Positions 1 through 11,031 are shown, counted from the stretch's first letter. The stretch: 64,000 bases of DNA from Pisolithus tinctorius (GCA_024663395.1 JANFAH010000116.1:1-64000), one strand, 5' to 3'. Made by a program: numbers and translations. The notes: generated by a model not told the origin, from the letters alone.

Positions 1-148
1 CCTAACCTAACCTAACCCTAACCTAACCCTAACCTAACCCTAACCCTAACCTAACCTAACCCTAACCTAACCTAACCCTAACCTAACCCTAACCCTAACC
101 TAACCCTAACCTAACCTAACCCTAACCTAACCCTAACCTAACCTAACC
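1..148. repeat. Telomeric repeat array (chromosome end)
   Basis: The sequence starts with an uninterrupted run of CCTAA and CCCTAA units, the C-rich strand of a telomere read from the chromosome end. Five-base units (TTAGG on the other strand) outnumber six-base units (TTAGGG). The run stops at about base 148, inside the reading frame of the adjacent minus-strand gene. No subterminal spacer separates them. Confidence 0.97.
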
Positions 149-3100
149 AGGGCATGAGGGATCAGCTTGTCTTTCCCTGTCAATGCCGTCGTCTTGAGGT
201 ATTGACAAAGGAGGGAGACATGGTTTCCCAGTACTACCAGGTTCCGAGTCGGCCAGGTCTGGGTGTTGCGATAGGTCATGGCAGTTAGTTCTGTGCCACG
301 ACTTGGAGCCCCGCTGAGCATCTGGGCTCGCAAAAGTAGCAAGCTTTGCAGCTCTGCATACTTCTTCAACCATGCTTGAAGGGCACCAGTGTTCCACACG
401 ATGGCTCCCTGCCTGATCATGGCAAAGTGGGCAAACGTGTCCTCGTCTTCTAGGAAGCGCTTCACCAGCCTATCCCTACCTGCGAGCTGTGGATTTCTGA
501 CGTCAGAAAGGAAGGAGTAGCCAACGTCTTTGTTGACCAAGTCCTCTGCAATCTTGTCATAGTCTGCTCTGATGTCATGGCCCATCAGGATCCCCTGTTC
601 CCATGCCTCTACCAGCTTGACCTCTGTCCGTTCAAAGACCTTGCAGAGATCAGCAAAGTCCACCTGCTCCCCTCTGTACAACATGGTCTTCCAGGTCTTG
701 GTGTCTGTCCACCACACTTGAGGAAGGCTCATGGTGTCCAAGGCCAGGGAAGTCGCTCTGTGTTGCAGGGAACGCAGACGGGAGAAAGTATATCGGGTAT
801 TCTCCACAAAGAAGCTCTCCAGGTCTGAACAGTGCTCCTCTTCATCCTTCTGTGGGTCTGACTCCATGCGACTGTGGATCTCCATGAGAAAGGTGAGTCG
901 CATGCAGTACTCCAACCTGGCTATGATTGGGGTGACTTGATGTGGCTCTTTGAAGGCACCATCTTCTCTGAGAGTCATCAGGGCAAGACACCTTTCTGTT
1001 GGATCCACGATGTCCCTGTCTCCTTGATGCTTCCATGCTGTGCTCCAGAGCTGGAACAGCAACTCATGGATGAGCGACAATGCTTCTGTGTCTTCTTGAC
1101 TGATGCGAAGCACTGCCAAGAGATCTAACAGCTTGGGATTTGAACCAGAGAATGGCCCTCCACTGTACTGTTGTCTGATCAACATCGCCAGCAGAATCAC
1201 CACTGGGATGATGTACTGTTTCATGGTTGACTCGTACAGGTGCTTGTGGAAGGGTGTGTTGGACAGGCCACTGGGAAGGAATAAGCGACCGGTCGCTTAT
1301 CCATGCATGCATGGCTACTTACCTTTTCATGGGATTGGGGGAATTCAACCTTTTCCGGACGATCTCTCCTGTGTGCTCCAGCAGACTGAGGGCCTTTTGA
1401 TAGTATGCTTGAACCACCTCCTTCAGTCCAGGAATGAGACCATCATCTGCCTTGGGTAATGTGACCAGGCCACACTGCTGTTTGATGTTCTTGCCAGCAA
1501 GGTGTTCATGCCACTGTGTTGTCAACAACCAAGGGCTGACCATGCGACCATCTGGTGGTGATTGGACCACCTCTAGTGTGGGCTCCAGTTCTTTGAGCAG
1601 TGAGTCCACCAGTACCTGTCTGGCTGTCAGTTGGCTCTGCTTGCCTGCATCCTCAACCTCCCAGAATGCCTGCAGTTCCCCTGAGCTTTCTTTCAAATGC
1701 TGTACCTTGCAAGCTCTCCAATGTTTTGGTCTAGTTTCCATTGGATGATCTCTGGAGTGATGTTTCCGTAGACGCTCTGCTGACCTGGACAAAAAGTCAC
1801 AGTGACTGCAAGCCATGGCCTCGATGACTTTTAGACCATGGACAATGGTTCTAGGCCCAGTAATACCAGTGGGCAGCTGTTCTGTCACCTCCAGTGATGC
1901 CATGGCCAGCTTCAAGGTCATGTCACTGTAGGTTGCCTGTCTACCATGGATCTTTGCCAGATGGCCCTTGACTTCTCCTGCTCTTAATGCCATTTCACAG
2001 ACTTGGCATGTCAGGAAGTGGAACTCAGCATTCACTGCAAGGTTCAATGAATCCAGAAACCCATCAGAGATGAGTCCTGGGGCTGTGGTCAATGGCAAGT
2101 TTGGCTGCCATGACCTTTGTGCTAAAGAGGGCACAACATTGCCAGTGTTCTGGTTGTGGGCTTGGATTGCTGACTGAGAGAACTTGAGTCTGGTTGTTCA
2201 CAGGTTGACTCTGATAGACTCACCATGAGAGATGGCAATCGTGGTGCTGGTACTTGAGGGGATTTTTGAGGAGGGACTGACTTGTGGGCTGTAGGTGACA
2301 CCATCCTCACATCACCCTGGATGATCTTCCAGTCCATGGATAAGCGACCAGTCGCCTATTGTGGGGAAGCACTGACACTCACTGCTGGTGGTGGTGAATG
2401 CATGATTTCATCTTGTGGCATTGACCGGTTAGGAGATGGGATCTGACCCAAATCCTCTGCTATCTGTTTCACTGTTTAGCACTGCAGGGTAAGGACAGAC
2501 AGATGCACCCCATCTACTTACTGGTGATCCAATGGATGCTTGATGGAACTGGTATACCATGACCATCCATCATTCTCTTGTCACCAATAGCTATATGCAT
2601 GACACTCACATCTCTGCTGTCACTCTCACTGACATCATCATGCTGTAATGATATTGGGTAGAATAAGCAACCAGTTGCCTATTTTGGCTTGGGCAAGCCA
2701 CTTACCAAGTGCTTTCTAGCCCTGCTGGGACCACCTGCTTTGCGCTCATCACTACTGTCACCCTCACTGATCTCATCATGCTACAATGACATTGGGCAGA
2801 ATAAGCAACCGGTCGCTTATTCTGGCTTAGGAAAGCCACTTACCAAGTGCTTTCTAGCCCTGCTGGGACCACCTGCTTTGCCCTTGTCACTACTGTCACC
2901 CTCACTGATCTCATCATGCTACAATGACATTGGGCAGAATAAGCAACCGGTCGCTTATTCTGGCTTAGGAAAGCCACTTACCAAGTGCTTGCTGGCCCTG
3001 CTAGGACCACCTGCTTTACCCTCGTCACTGCTGCTACTCTCATTGATCTCATCATGCTATAATGACATTGAGCAGATAAGCAACTGGTTGCTTATTCTGC

Positions 3101-3548
3101 TTGAGCAAGCCACTTGCCAAGTTCCTCCTGGGTCCAGCTACAATTCCTTGTCCATGGGTCTGTGATAGGAAGATAAGCGACCGGTCGCTTATTTTTCTGG
3201 TTGATAAAGTTACTCACCAAGTCAAGTTTTCCTATGGATGGATTGCCCTGCTGACATGGTCAGAGATACTTCCAAATATGGAAATTTTTTCCCACAACTA
3301 ACCTGTCCCTTCCACCTACTGCCAGCCTTGATGATGTGAGTTCTCATACTGTTAGCATACTTGAAGGGTTTGGGACACCCCATGGCAGAACAATGACAAA
3401 TGAAATTCCCCTCCTCATCCCTTTTCAGGTTGATGGTCTGGTTGATGTGAGGCAGGCTAATGGTGGCCTCTTGGACACACTTCTTGGCATGGGAGCTGTA
3501 TTCCTTTCTACTGGCAAAGCTCTCTTGGCAGGTAGGGCAGATAGGCAT
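133..3548 (-). CDS. Telomere-linked-helicase-like gene (C2H2/OrsD region), 3' end cut off by the telomere
   Basis: A multi-exon gene read towards the telomere. The first exon (ATG at 3548) encodes two zinc-finger-like motifs, CPTC followed by H and C, and CHCSAMGC followed by H. The exon 2173-1323 encodes a DUF3505/OrsD-like finger pair (LTCQVCEMAL...HLAKIH and ACSHCDFL...HHSRDH). The last exon (1270-133) contains GAPSRGTEL. As far as I recall, that motif precedes the RecQ-type helicase part of fungal telomere-linked helicases; no helicase motif is present here. Inferred introns: about 69 nt near 3285 (uncertain), 3217-3160, 3117-3057 (GC-AG), 2981-2919, 2843-2781, 2705-2643, one near 2520-2470, 2382-2317, 2223-2174 and 1322-1271. 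The frame runs into TTAGG repeats and stops there, so the natural C-terminus is lost. Family assignment is by motif only. Confidence 0.72.
1281..1300. repeat. 20-bp palindrome, copy 1 (intron 1322-1271)
   Basis: Perfect palindrome ATAAGCGACCGGTCGCTTAT. It fills the middle of a 52-nt intron whose removal joins NPMK to SGLSNTPF in frame. Confidence 0.9.
2340..2359. repeat. 20-bp palindrome, copy 2 (intron 2382-2317)
   Basis: Slightly degenerate copy, ATAAGCGACCAGTCGCCTAT, inside a 66-nt intron with a GTGAGT donor and a CCAG acceptor on the minus strand. Confidence 0.85.
2663..2682. repeat. 20-bp palindrome, copy 3 (intron 2705-2643)
   Basis: ATAAGCAACCAGTTGCCTAT, a degenerate copy inside the 63-nt intron of the tandem exon-intron unit nearest the telomere. 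Confidence 0.85.
2801..2820. repeat. 20-bp palindrome, copy 4 (intron 2843-2781)
   Basis: ATAAGCAACCGGTCGCTTAT. The symmetry extends outwards to 2798-2823 through AGA and TCT flanks. Confidence 0.88.
2939..2958. repeat. 20-bp palindrome, copy 5 (intron 2981-2919)
   Basis: ATAAGCAACCGGTCGCTTAT, same arm sequences as copy 4 and exactly 138 bp away, as expected for the tandem exon-intron duplication. Confidence 0.88.
3076..3095. repeat. 20-bp palindrome, copy 6 (intron 3117-3057)
   Basis: ATAAGCAACTGGTTGCTTAT in a 61-nt intron whose donor reads GCAAGT, a GC-AG intron. Confidence 0.85.
3173..3192. repeat. 20-bp palindrome, copy 7 (intron 3217-3160)
   Basis: Perfect ATAAGCGACCGGTCGCTTAT inside a 58-nt intron with a GTGAGT donor and a CACAG acceptor. 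Confidence 0.88.
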
Positions 3549-3731
3549 GATGGTGGTGGTAGAAGTTCAAGATGCAATGTGGCTGGTTTCCCACAGTGAT
3601 ACCTATATATATGTGGCAGATATTTTCCATATACAGTACATCTCCATTTGGATTAATCCATATACAGTATAACCCCATATGGATTACTCTATATGGTGAC
3701 TAAGCTTCTTCATTTCACAACCATGGGTGGG

Positions 3732-3751
3732 ATAAGCGACCGGTTGCTTAT
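3732..3751. repeat. 20-bp palindrome, copy 8 (upstream of the gene)
   Basis: ATAAGCGACCGGTTGCTTAT, outside the coding part, about 190 bp upstream of the start codon. Confidence 0.85.
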
Positions 3752-3883
3752 TTTGTGTGAGGGCCAGGCTCCATGTAGTGACCTAGGCTAGATGTGACTT
3801 CAACTTTGATTGCAACCATGGGTCAGATAGTTGGAGGTCATTTACATAAGCATCTCCTCAAGCACATTCAGTGCTACATGCAG

Positions 3884-3903
3884 ATAAGCAACCGGTTGCT
3901 TAT
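3884..3903. repeat. 20-bp palindrome, copy 9 (upstream of the gene)
   Basis: Perfect palindrome ATAAGCAACCGGTTGCTTAT, with both arms changed in a compensating way relative to copy 1. Confidence 0.88.
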
Positions 3904-4067
3904 TTTTGCATGAAGAGAACAATATGTATGCACTGTTGGGTTTCACTTGGATTGTCTGATTGGTAGTCTACTCTAAACTTAGCCTAATGAATATGGTAGT
4001 CCACCTTTTGCTAGTTAATCACTAGGCTCTTGTCCCCTTTTTTTGCTTTTCACCCATTCTGCTCCAG

Positions 4068-4087
4068 ATAAGCAACCAGTTACATAT
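4068..4087. repeat. 20-bp palindrome, copy 10 (degenerate)
   Basis: ATAAGCAACCAGTTACATAT, the most decayed copy. None was noticed further into the chromosome. Confidence 0.6.
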
Positions 4088-4119
4088 TGTCTCTAGTCAG
4101 TCATCACTAGTCACTTGGT

Positions 4120-5012
4120 CTCACTACACTTGTCACATGCTCAGTCTATGCATTCACTATGCACTCTGCACACTCACTACACTTGGTCTACACACTCACT
4201 GTGCACTCTCTACACTTGGTCTATGCACTCAGTCTATGCACTCTGCGCACTCTCTACACTTGGTCTACGCACTCAGTCTACGCACTCTGCACACTCTCTA
4301 CACTTGGTCTATGTGCTTGGTCTATGCACTCATTACACACTCTGCACACTCAGTCTACACACTCTGCGCACTCTGCACACTCAGTCTACACACTCTGTGC
4401 ACTCGCTACACTCAGTCTACGCACTCTGTGCACTTGCTACACTCAGTCTACGCACTCTGTGCACTCTCTACACTTGGTCTACGCACTCAGTCTACGCACT
4501 CTGCGCACTCTCTACACTTGGTCTACGCACTCAGTCTACGCACTCTGCGCACTCTCTACACTCGGTCTACGCACTCTGTGCACTTGCTACACTCAGTCTA
4601 CGCACTCTGTGCACTCGCTACACTCAGTCTATGCACTCTGCACACTCTCTACACTTGGTCTATGCACTCAGTCTATGCACTCTGCGCACTCTCTACACTT
4701 GGTCTATGCACTCAGTCTACGCACTCTGTGCACTCACTACACTCAGTCTACGCACTCTGCGCACTCTCTACACTTGGTCTACCCACTCACTACACACTCT
4801 GTGCACTTGGTCTATGCACTCACTACACTCGGACTACGCACTCTGCACACTCGGACTACGCACTCTGCACACTCGGACTACGCACTCTGCGCACTCGGAC
4901 TACGCACTCTGCACACTCGGACTACGCACTCTGTGCACTCGGTCTACGCACTCTGCACACTCGGACTACGCACTCTGCGCACTCGGTCTACGCACTCCGC
5001 GCACTCGGACCC
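4120..5012. repeat. Subtelomeric minisatellite
   Basis: About 0.9 kb of variants of an 11-bp core of the type CTACGCACTCT. They are organised in higher-order blocks containing CACTTGGTCTACGCACTCAG and, near the inner edge, in a regular 22-bp unit with CGGACTACGCACTCTG. Because no unit contains a stop on the plus strand, all three plus frames stay open for about 300 codons. This is a composition effect, not evidence of a protein. The outer part is rich in TG/CA variants of CG sites. Confidence 0.92.
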
Positions 5013-5031
5013 TGCCCCAGGGTCCGGAAAG

Positions 5032-6990
5032 CACGTTATTAGGTGGTAGAAACCTGACGAACACCTGCAGTGATGGTATATGATAAGTTTGTTCATGACC
5101 GCCTGACCCGCCCCTTTCTATATTTTGCTACACCATGTTCGCCATTGTTCGTCATGTCCTAAACACCTTTACCATTGTTGGTAAGATAAATAAAGGTGGT
5201 AGAAACCTGATGAACACCTGCTGTGATGGTATATGATAAGTTAGTTCATGACCGCCGGACCCGCCCCTTTCTATATTTTGCTAGCCCATGTTCGCCATTG
5301 TTCGTCATGTCTTAGACACCTTTACCATTGTTGGTAAGACCGTTAAAGGTGGTAGCAACCTGACGAACACCTCCTGCGATTGTATATGATAGGTTTGCAC
5401 ATGACCTCCTGACCCGCCCCTTTCTATGATTTGCTACACCATGTTCGCCATTGTTCGTCACGTCCTAAACACCTTTACCAGTGTTGGAAAGACCATTCAA
5501 GGTGGTAGCAACCCGACGAACACCTGCTGCGATGGTATATGATAGGTTTGCACATGACCTCCTGACCCGCCCCTTTCTATATCTTGCTAGACCATGTTCG
5601 CCATTGTTCGTCACGTCCTAAACACCTTTACCAGTGTTGGCAAGACCATTCAAGGTGGTAGCAACCCGACGAACACCTGCTGCGATGGTATATGATAGGT
5701 TTGCACATGACCTCCTGACCCGCCCCTTTCTATATTTTGTTAGACCATGTTCGCCATTGTTCGTCACGTCCTAAACACCTTTACCAGTGTTGGTAAGAAC
5801 ATTCAAGGTGGTAGCAACCCGACGAACACCTGCTGCGATGGTATATGATAGGTTTGCACATGACCTCCTGACCCGCCCCTTTCTATATTTTGCTAGACCA
5901 TGTTCGCCATTGTTCGTCAAGTCCTAAACACCTTTACCAGTGTTGGTAAGACCATTCAAGGTGGTAGAAACCTGCCGAACACCTGCTGCGATGGCATATG
6001 ATAAGTTTGCACATGACCTCCTGACCCCACCTTTCTATATCTTGCTAGACGATGTTCGCCATTGTTCGTCACGTCCTAAACACCTTTACCAGTGTTGGAA
6101 AGACCATTCAAGGTGGTAGCAACCCGACGAACACCTGCTGCGATGGTATATGATAAGTTTGCACATGACCTCCTGACCCGCCCCTTTCTATATCTTGCTA
6201 GACCATGTTCGCCATTGTTCGTCACGTCCTAAACACCTTTACCAGTGTTGGTAAGAACATTCAAGGTGGTAGCAACCCGACGAACACCTGCTGCGATGGT
6301 ATATGATAAGTTTGCGCATGACCTCCTGACCCGCCCCTTTCTATATCTTGCTAGACCATGTTCTCCATTGTTCGTCATGTCCTAAACACCTTTACCAGTG
6401 TTGGTAAGACCATTCAAGGTGGTAGAAACCTGCCGAACACCTGCTGCGATGGCATATGATAAGTTTGCACATGACCTCCTGACCCCCCCTTTCTATATCT
6501 TGCTAGACGATGTTCGCCATTGTTCGTCACGTCCTAAACACCTTTACCAGTGTTGGTAAGACCATTCAAGGTGGTAGCAACCTGACGAACACCTGCTGCG
6601 ATGGCATATGATAAGTTTGCACATGACCTCCTGACCCGCCCCTTTCTATATTTTGCTAGACCATGTTCGCCATTGTTCGTCATGTCCTAAACACCTTTAC
6701 CAGTGTTGGTAAGACAATTAAAGGTTGTAGCAACCTGACGAACACCTGCTGTGATTGTATATGATAAGTTTGCGCATGACCACCTGGCCTGCCCCTGTCT
6801 ACATTTTGCTAGACCATGTTTGCCATTGTTTGCCATGTCTTAACCACCTTTACCAGTGTTGGAATCGCTATCCACAGTGGTAGCAACCCGCTGAACTCTG
6901 GCTCTGGCGCTATAAGTTAAATTTCGGTATGGCCACCTGGCTTCCCCCCTGTTTATATCTTGCTACTTGCCCGCTCTTTGATCATCTGTT
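5032..6990 (+). repeat. 153-bp satellite, array A
   Basis: Twelve to thirteen head-to-tail units of about 153 bp. Each starts near GGTGGTAG...CCTGACGAACACC and runs through GGTATATGATAAGTTTG, CCTTTCTATATTTTGCTAGA and CCATTGTTCGTCATGTCC to TTTACCAGTGTTGGTAAGA. Unit starts are near 5041, 5195, 5348, 5501, 5654, 5807, 5960, 6112, 6265, 6418, 6571 and 6720. The inner units (after about 6720) are more diverged. No open reading frame of note is present. Confidence 0.95.
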
Positions 6991-7039
6991 GACATTCAGT
7001 CATAATAACCAGTCGAACTACCACTACATGTCGATTTAT

Positions 7040-9310
7040 CTAAGCATTCTTTTTCATCCCCAAGCCAGATTGATTTGCAAGTATCAAGTACCCCTTCTTG
7101 ACATTGATGTCGATGACCGTGTCCTCCATTCTTTCCATCTTCTGAAGATGCAAACCCAAGTATGCTGCATCTGCCATGATCATCCGCTGTAATTGGCATA
7201 GGTGTACAATCCTAGGGATAGACATTGAAGTGCAACATACATGCATTTCATTGGTGGCTTTGAGATGTGAAAAAACATCGGTGACCTTCTGTCCATGCAC
7301 CTTGCTGATCGCTCTCAAATTCATGAAAAATTGCTTGAACTGAAATACACAAGTCAACACGCACGGAACAAGAATGATGATGCTGGACAATTTAATACCT
7401 GTTCGTTGATACCATCCGCTCCGTCCTTGCAACCTTTGGCCAATGATCGGACAATGCCAGGAATCGTTTTCAGGAACGTAGCTACCTCCTCGCTATCGAG
7501 TGTGATTTGAGTTTGTGTATTGGTCGAGGTGAGCGGTTGGGCAATGTTAGATGGACCAGGCATCGGAGAAACCTCCCGCATTCCTTCAGGCAGTGTTCTG
7601 GCGATGGTGCGCTTCCTTGGACTGACTGTCACGTTGATCATATCGAAATCATGGGCAAGCACCGTTTGAGGGGTGCCCGAGGATTTCTGGCTTTGCAGGA
7701 GCTGTGTGGTAATGAATTCTTTCGTCGTTGCCACCCCCTTTCCTTTCTGCCTCCCTCCAGGATCCCTCCCAGATCGCTGGTTCACAGGTGGAATGTCACC
7801 ATGGGTAGCCATTTCATCATCCCCCGCAGCCACTGGAAACGGTGTGGGATCTAGGCTCTCATTAACAACGCTAGCACCTTGGCAAAATGATTCCAAGGGG
7901 AAGTCGACTTGTGATTCGATCATGTCTGAATCCAGCGGTGGAGACCAATGGGCTATTGTGATGAAAGCGGTATATTCATATGTGTTTCCACAGCAGAGTA
8001 CAAAGCAATCGATATTAATTACTTACGGGGGAGAGGTCGACCAATCATCTGTAGCAAATCCTGACTAAAACCTATAGGCTGGTCGCCTTCCCTGTCGGGA
8101 CGTGCAGCAGGAGGGTTTGGAGATGGTCTTTTCCGTTGGCCACCCTCTTCTTCGTTGCTGCCCTCTGACAGCCGCCGCTTCTGTGTCACAGCCAGCTGAC
8201 ATCGGATTGTGAGGTTCAGTGACGCCTGATGAGATGAAACACACTTGCCTGGTTTGGAGGAGGGGGGACATCGGAGTCCTGTTCCCCACCTCCATCATTT
8301 TTCCCCATATCGTTGCTGCCCTCGCTGCCCTCTTCTTCATTCTCATTGCGTCCTTCCCCCCCATTGCCCCCTTCCCCTCCATGATCCTCATTCCCACCGA
8401 TCTCAGCATTCGTATCATCTCCATGTGCCATGTCCTGGTCCACATCGCTCATGTTCTTTGGATCTATCTCCCCATCCGATCCCCCAGCATCTGTGCCCTT
8501 TTCTTCATCCTTGGAACCAAGCCCCTCGTCCCATTCCACCCACTGAGATACTATCGATGTAATCAATGTAATGTCAGAATAAATGTCATTGGATTGGAAA
8601 TGTCACTCACTCCAAAGTGGGTCCAGTTCTTGTGAATACCAATCGACCACTTCGTCCCACATCTTCGGAAGGTCTTCATCAGGAACCGAATCTACCTCCC
8701 AATCATATTCCTCCCCAATGAAACAATCTGGGATCCAATCGCGATAACGACCCCAGTCCATTTCTGATGAGTGTATCAGACACCTGGATGATAAATGAAA
8801 CCTGTATGATGACTCACCGAAGGAATCTACCAATCTCTCAAGATTGGTCGGGCAATGTGCCCTGAAATTGTTTACCGACTCGGGATCATGCCGGCCGATG
8901 AGGTATTCTGTCACCAGGAATTCCTCGAAGCTGGGACAGCGATGTGTTGGAATATCTTCTTCTTTCATACCGATGCTTGGGCGGATGAGGGCTTCGATGA
9001 TGTTGTCCAGATGGACGATGTTTCTCAGGAGAGTGGGGCGGAAATTCGCATACGGTTTGCTTTGAGCCTTTTGGAAATGCAGATGTAATCGCATGAGGAG
9101 GTAATACCTCCATAAAAACAATTTTATGAAGGTGAAATAGCGCCCGGGGAGCAATACACGGTCTTCAGTGATCTTGAGGTAGAGATTCGTGGACGTGACC
9201 TTCACCATGGTCTCCTTGGGATCTGCATATTCCACCTTGTATATGATCTGCTTGATGTAATCGATCTGCAGCGGTGTTGGGAGTGATTGTTGCCAGTAGT
9301 AGTCCGACAT
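7040..9310 (-). CDS. Hypothetical multi-exon protein with acidic linker, family A paralogue 1
   Basis: I do not recognise the family. ATG at 9310 gives MSDYYWQQSLPTPLQ. Exon 1 includes a segment of the type TEYLIGRHDPESVNNFR. Inferred introns: a 54-nt one after DSF (start near 8818), one after DPLW (about 8611-8556), a GC-AG intron after PPNQ (about 8246-8195), one after RPLP (about 8027-7955), and one after GINEQ (about 7400-7341). The middle is very acidic and glycine-rich (GGEGGNGGEGRNENEEEGSE), followed by a basic, low-complexity region (TQKRRLSEGS...). The C-terminal exon (KQFFMNLRAISKVHGQKV..., stop at 7040) is helical in appearance. The N-terminal half resembles the neighbouring gene at 10102-11031 in layout and in the EYxxxRH motif, so the two are probably tandem paralogues. 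There is no signal peptide or obvious catalytic motif. Confidence 0.6.
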
Positions 9311-10101
9311 GTCGTTGAGATCGATCTCGAATCAGGCTGAATGATAAGGATGAAGATGAAATTTGTAGCAACACAGCATATCGCCTAAATCGGTCCCACC
9401 TTAATGAGGCCTTTGATCGGTAGCACGTGTATCGTATATTTCTGTCAACCGAAGACCGATCGATGACATGTGGTGGATTAACCGCATCTTCTCCTCTCAT
9501 GCGCAGCCCATTTCAATGGCAATAGCTGCATAGTGATAGTAGCTTCTGGAGTCGTTGCAAGTGCCAGTGGAATGTGAAACACCATAAATCCCACCTCCTT
9601 GTCGATTGCACGACAGACCCCATGACTGCCAAACTTCAAATAGCATACAATGCATGTTGCTGTTGCTTCGGGTTGTGCCAGCATCTGATCTAGTGTATTC
9701 ATCGTAGTGTGATGGGACTGGACATGATGTTTCATTGGTCGAGTAGCTTCGCTGAATGGGAATGGAAACACTTGTAAATCTCTAGTCTAATGAATGGAGA
9801 CCGCCAGTTCCAGGAAAATCTCAGGGGGAAATCCCAGCACTTCTGGCAGCAGCATTTACTTGTACATGTACATGTGCAGAACACCCTATAAAGGCCATTA
9901 TTATTTGACGCCTATGATCCCACTTCTGTGTCTGATGGACAATAGATGGAGACGTCTACCAAGTACATTGATATATATACGTACAAGTGATATCTTTAAT
10001 GCCTTAGACATCCATCAAAGAGCGGTCAGATCCAGAGGGCGATGGCATGGGGGACTTATGCTTATGTTTATCTTTCAGCCTCTGAGAGGCTCTGCGCTCA
10101 T
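9311..10101. other. Intergenic region; no gene supported
   Basis: This separates the two minus-strand paralogues. Short open frames exist on both strands but lack convincing start context, splice signals or protein-like composition. A TATATATA stretch lies near 9971. It presumably holds the promoter of the gene starting at 9310 and the 3' end of the gene ending at 10102. Confidence 0.45.
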
Positions 10102-11031
10102 TCACGGTCCCTCCCGCTCGTCTCTTGCCCTTATCACGTCCCTTGCCCTTGCTACGCACCCCACCACTGCGATGACCTCCTCCAATGCTATCATCTCCCT
10201 CTCCCTGCGCCTTTCCCTTGCCTTTATCTGCAGCGCTGCCTTGTAGATGTTCTTTGTACGTGTATCCGACTGTTTCGAGTTAGAATTCAGTAGATGGGGA
10301 AGGAAAGTATCCCTGTGCTTACAGTCAGGGTCCTCATCCTCCACTGGATCATAGAAGTCCACCATCACGTCGATCAGTTTCCTTGCCACATCCACAGTCT
10401 TCATCTTCTCATCCATTTCGAACTGAGTCTGGCTCCCATACCACATCTCACCCAGGGTGCGCTCATGGTGAACCCAGTCTGTGGTATAAGTATGTGAATG
10501 ACAGCAAAAGGTTACAAGGAAATCGAAACACTTACCAACCTCTGCAATGCTGGCGCGGTTGATGTTGTGGTCGTTGTTGCGTCTATAATTCCTCACCTGG
10601 GCTGGTTCATGGCGCCGCACGAAATATTCTATCGGTAAGTAGTTGTCAAATGTCGGACTGCACCAATCGAGTGTGCGATCTGTGCATTTGACTTTCTTCG
10701 CCTCCACAATTACTTGAACGAAAACCCTGTTCATATATGCGAGGATCATGGTCAGATTCTCCACCAGCGGCTCTTCCACCTCCACCTCCCCCTTCTTCTT
10801 GAAGCGAAGCACCAGCTGGATCGCCTTTCCTCTCCAGGTGAAAGCCTGAATAGGCTCGTAGTAGTGATGGGGGAGCTCCACAACGACTTTATCATCAGCA
10901 TGGGTGACCTGGCATGGCCAGATGGTCCCTTCGGAGCCTCCTGGAGCCAACCTGACATGTCAATTCTTTTTCAACAGGGCTTTGAGATTGTGGATGAATC
11001 CGAGGGAAGACGGGTAGTACTGGGTAGCCAT
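10102..11031 (-). pseudogene. Family A paralogue 2, in-frame stop near the N-terminus
   Basis: Starts ATG at 11031 (MATQYYPSSLGFIHNLKALL) and reads TGA at 10962-10960. It then continues in the same frame through LAPGGSEGTIW to IEYFVRRHEPAQVRNYRR. An intron begins at a GTAAGT near 10537 and ends at a CACAG before the exon encoding WVHHERTLGEMW. A second intron with a GTAAGC donor precedes a Lys/Arg/Glu-rich tail, with stop at 10102. The organisation matches the gene at 7040-9310. The TGA is probably a CGA to TGA change. It is also present in the inverted copy at 34915-34917, so it predates the segmental duplication. Function unknown. Confidence 0.65.

Larger units (their letters stand above)
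2643..3117 (-). repeat. Tandem exon-intron repeat inside the telomere-linked gene
   Basis: A 138-bp unit made of one 75-nt phase-0 exon plus one 61-63 nt intron is repeated three times (exons 3056-2982, 2918-2844, 2780-2706), with a diverged fourth exon from 2642. Each exon encodes an acidic-to-basic 25-residue unit starting HDEI and ending HL. Every intron carries the 20-bp palindrome, and all but the first use a GTAAGT donor. Because exon length is a multiple of three, each duplication extends the protein in frame. Confidence 0.88.
3549..4114. other. 5' flank of the telomere-linked gene; no coding region seen
   Basis: AT-rich DNA with short repeats of the type CCATATACAGTA...GGATTA around 3628-3700. 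It contains three further copies of the 20-bp palindrome but no reading frame with splice signals I can support. It probably holds the promoter or 5' UTR of the minus-strand gene that starts at 3548. Untranslated introns here are possible but not shown. Confidence 0.5.

Noticed and set aside
4115..5083. Three overlapping plus-strand open frames of about 300 codons
   Set aside because: They arise because the minisatellite unit has no stop codon in any plus frame. The peptides are pure repeats and there is no gene structure.
7295..8640. Plus-strand frames opposite the gene at 7040-9310
   Set aside because: The minus strand gives a consistent spliced protein with phased introns. The plus frames are antisense by-products of codon bias.
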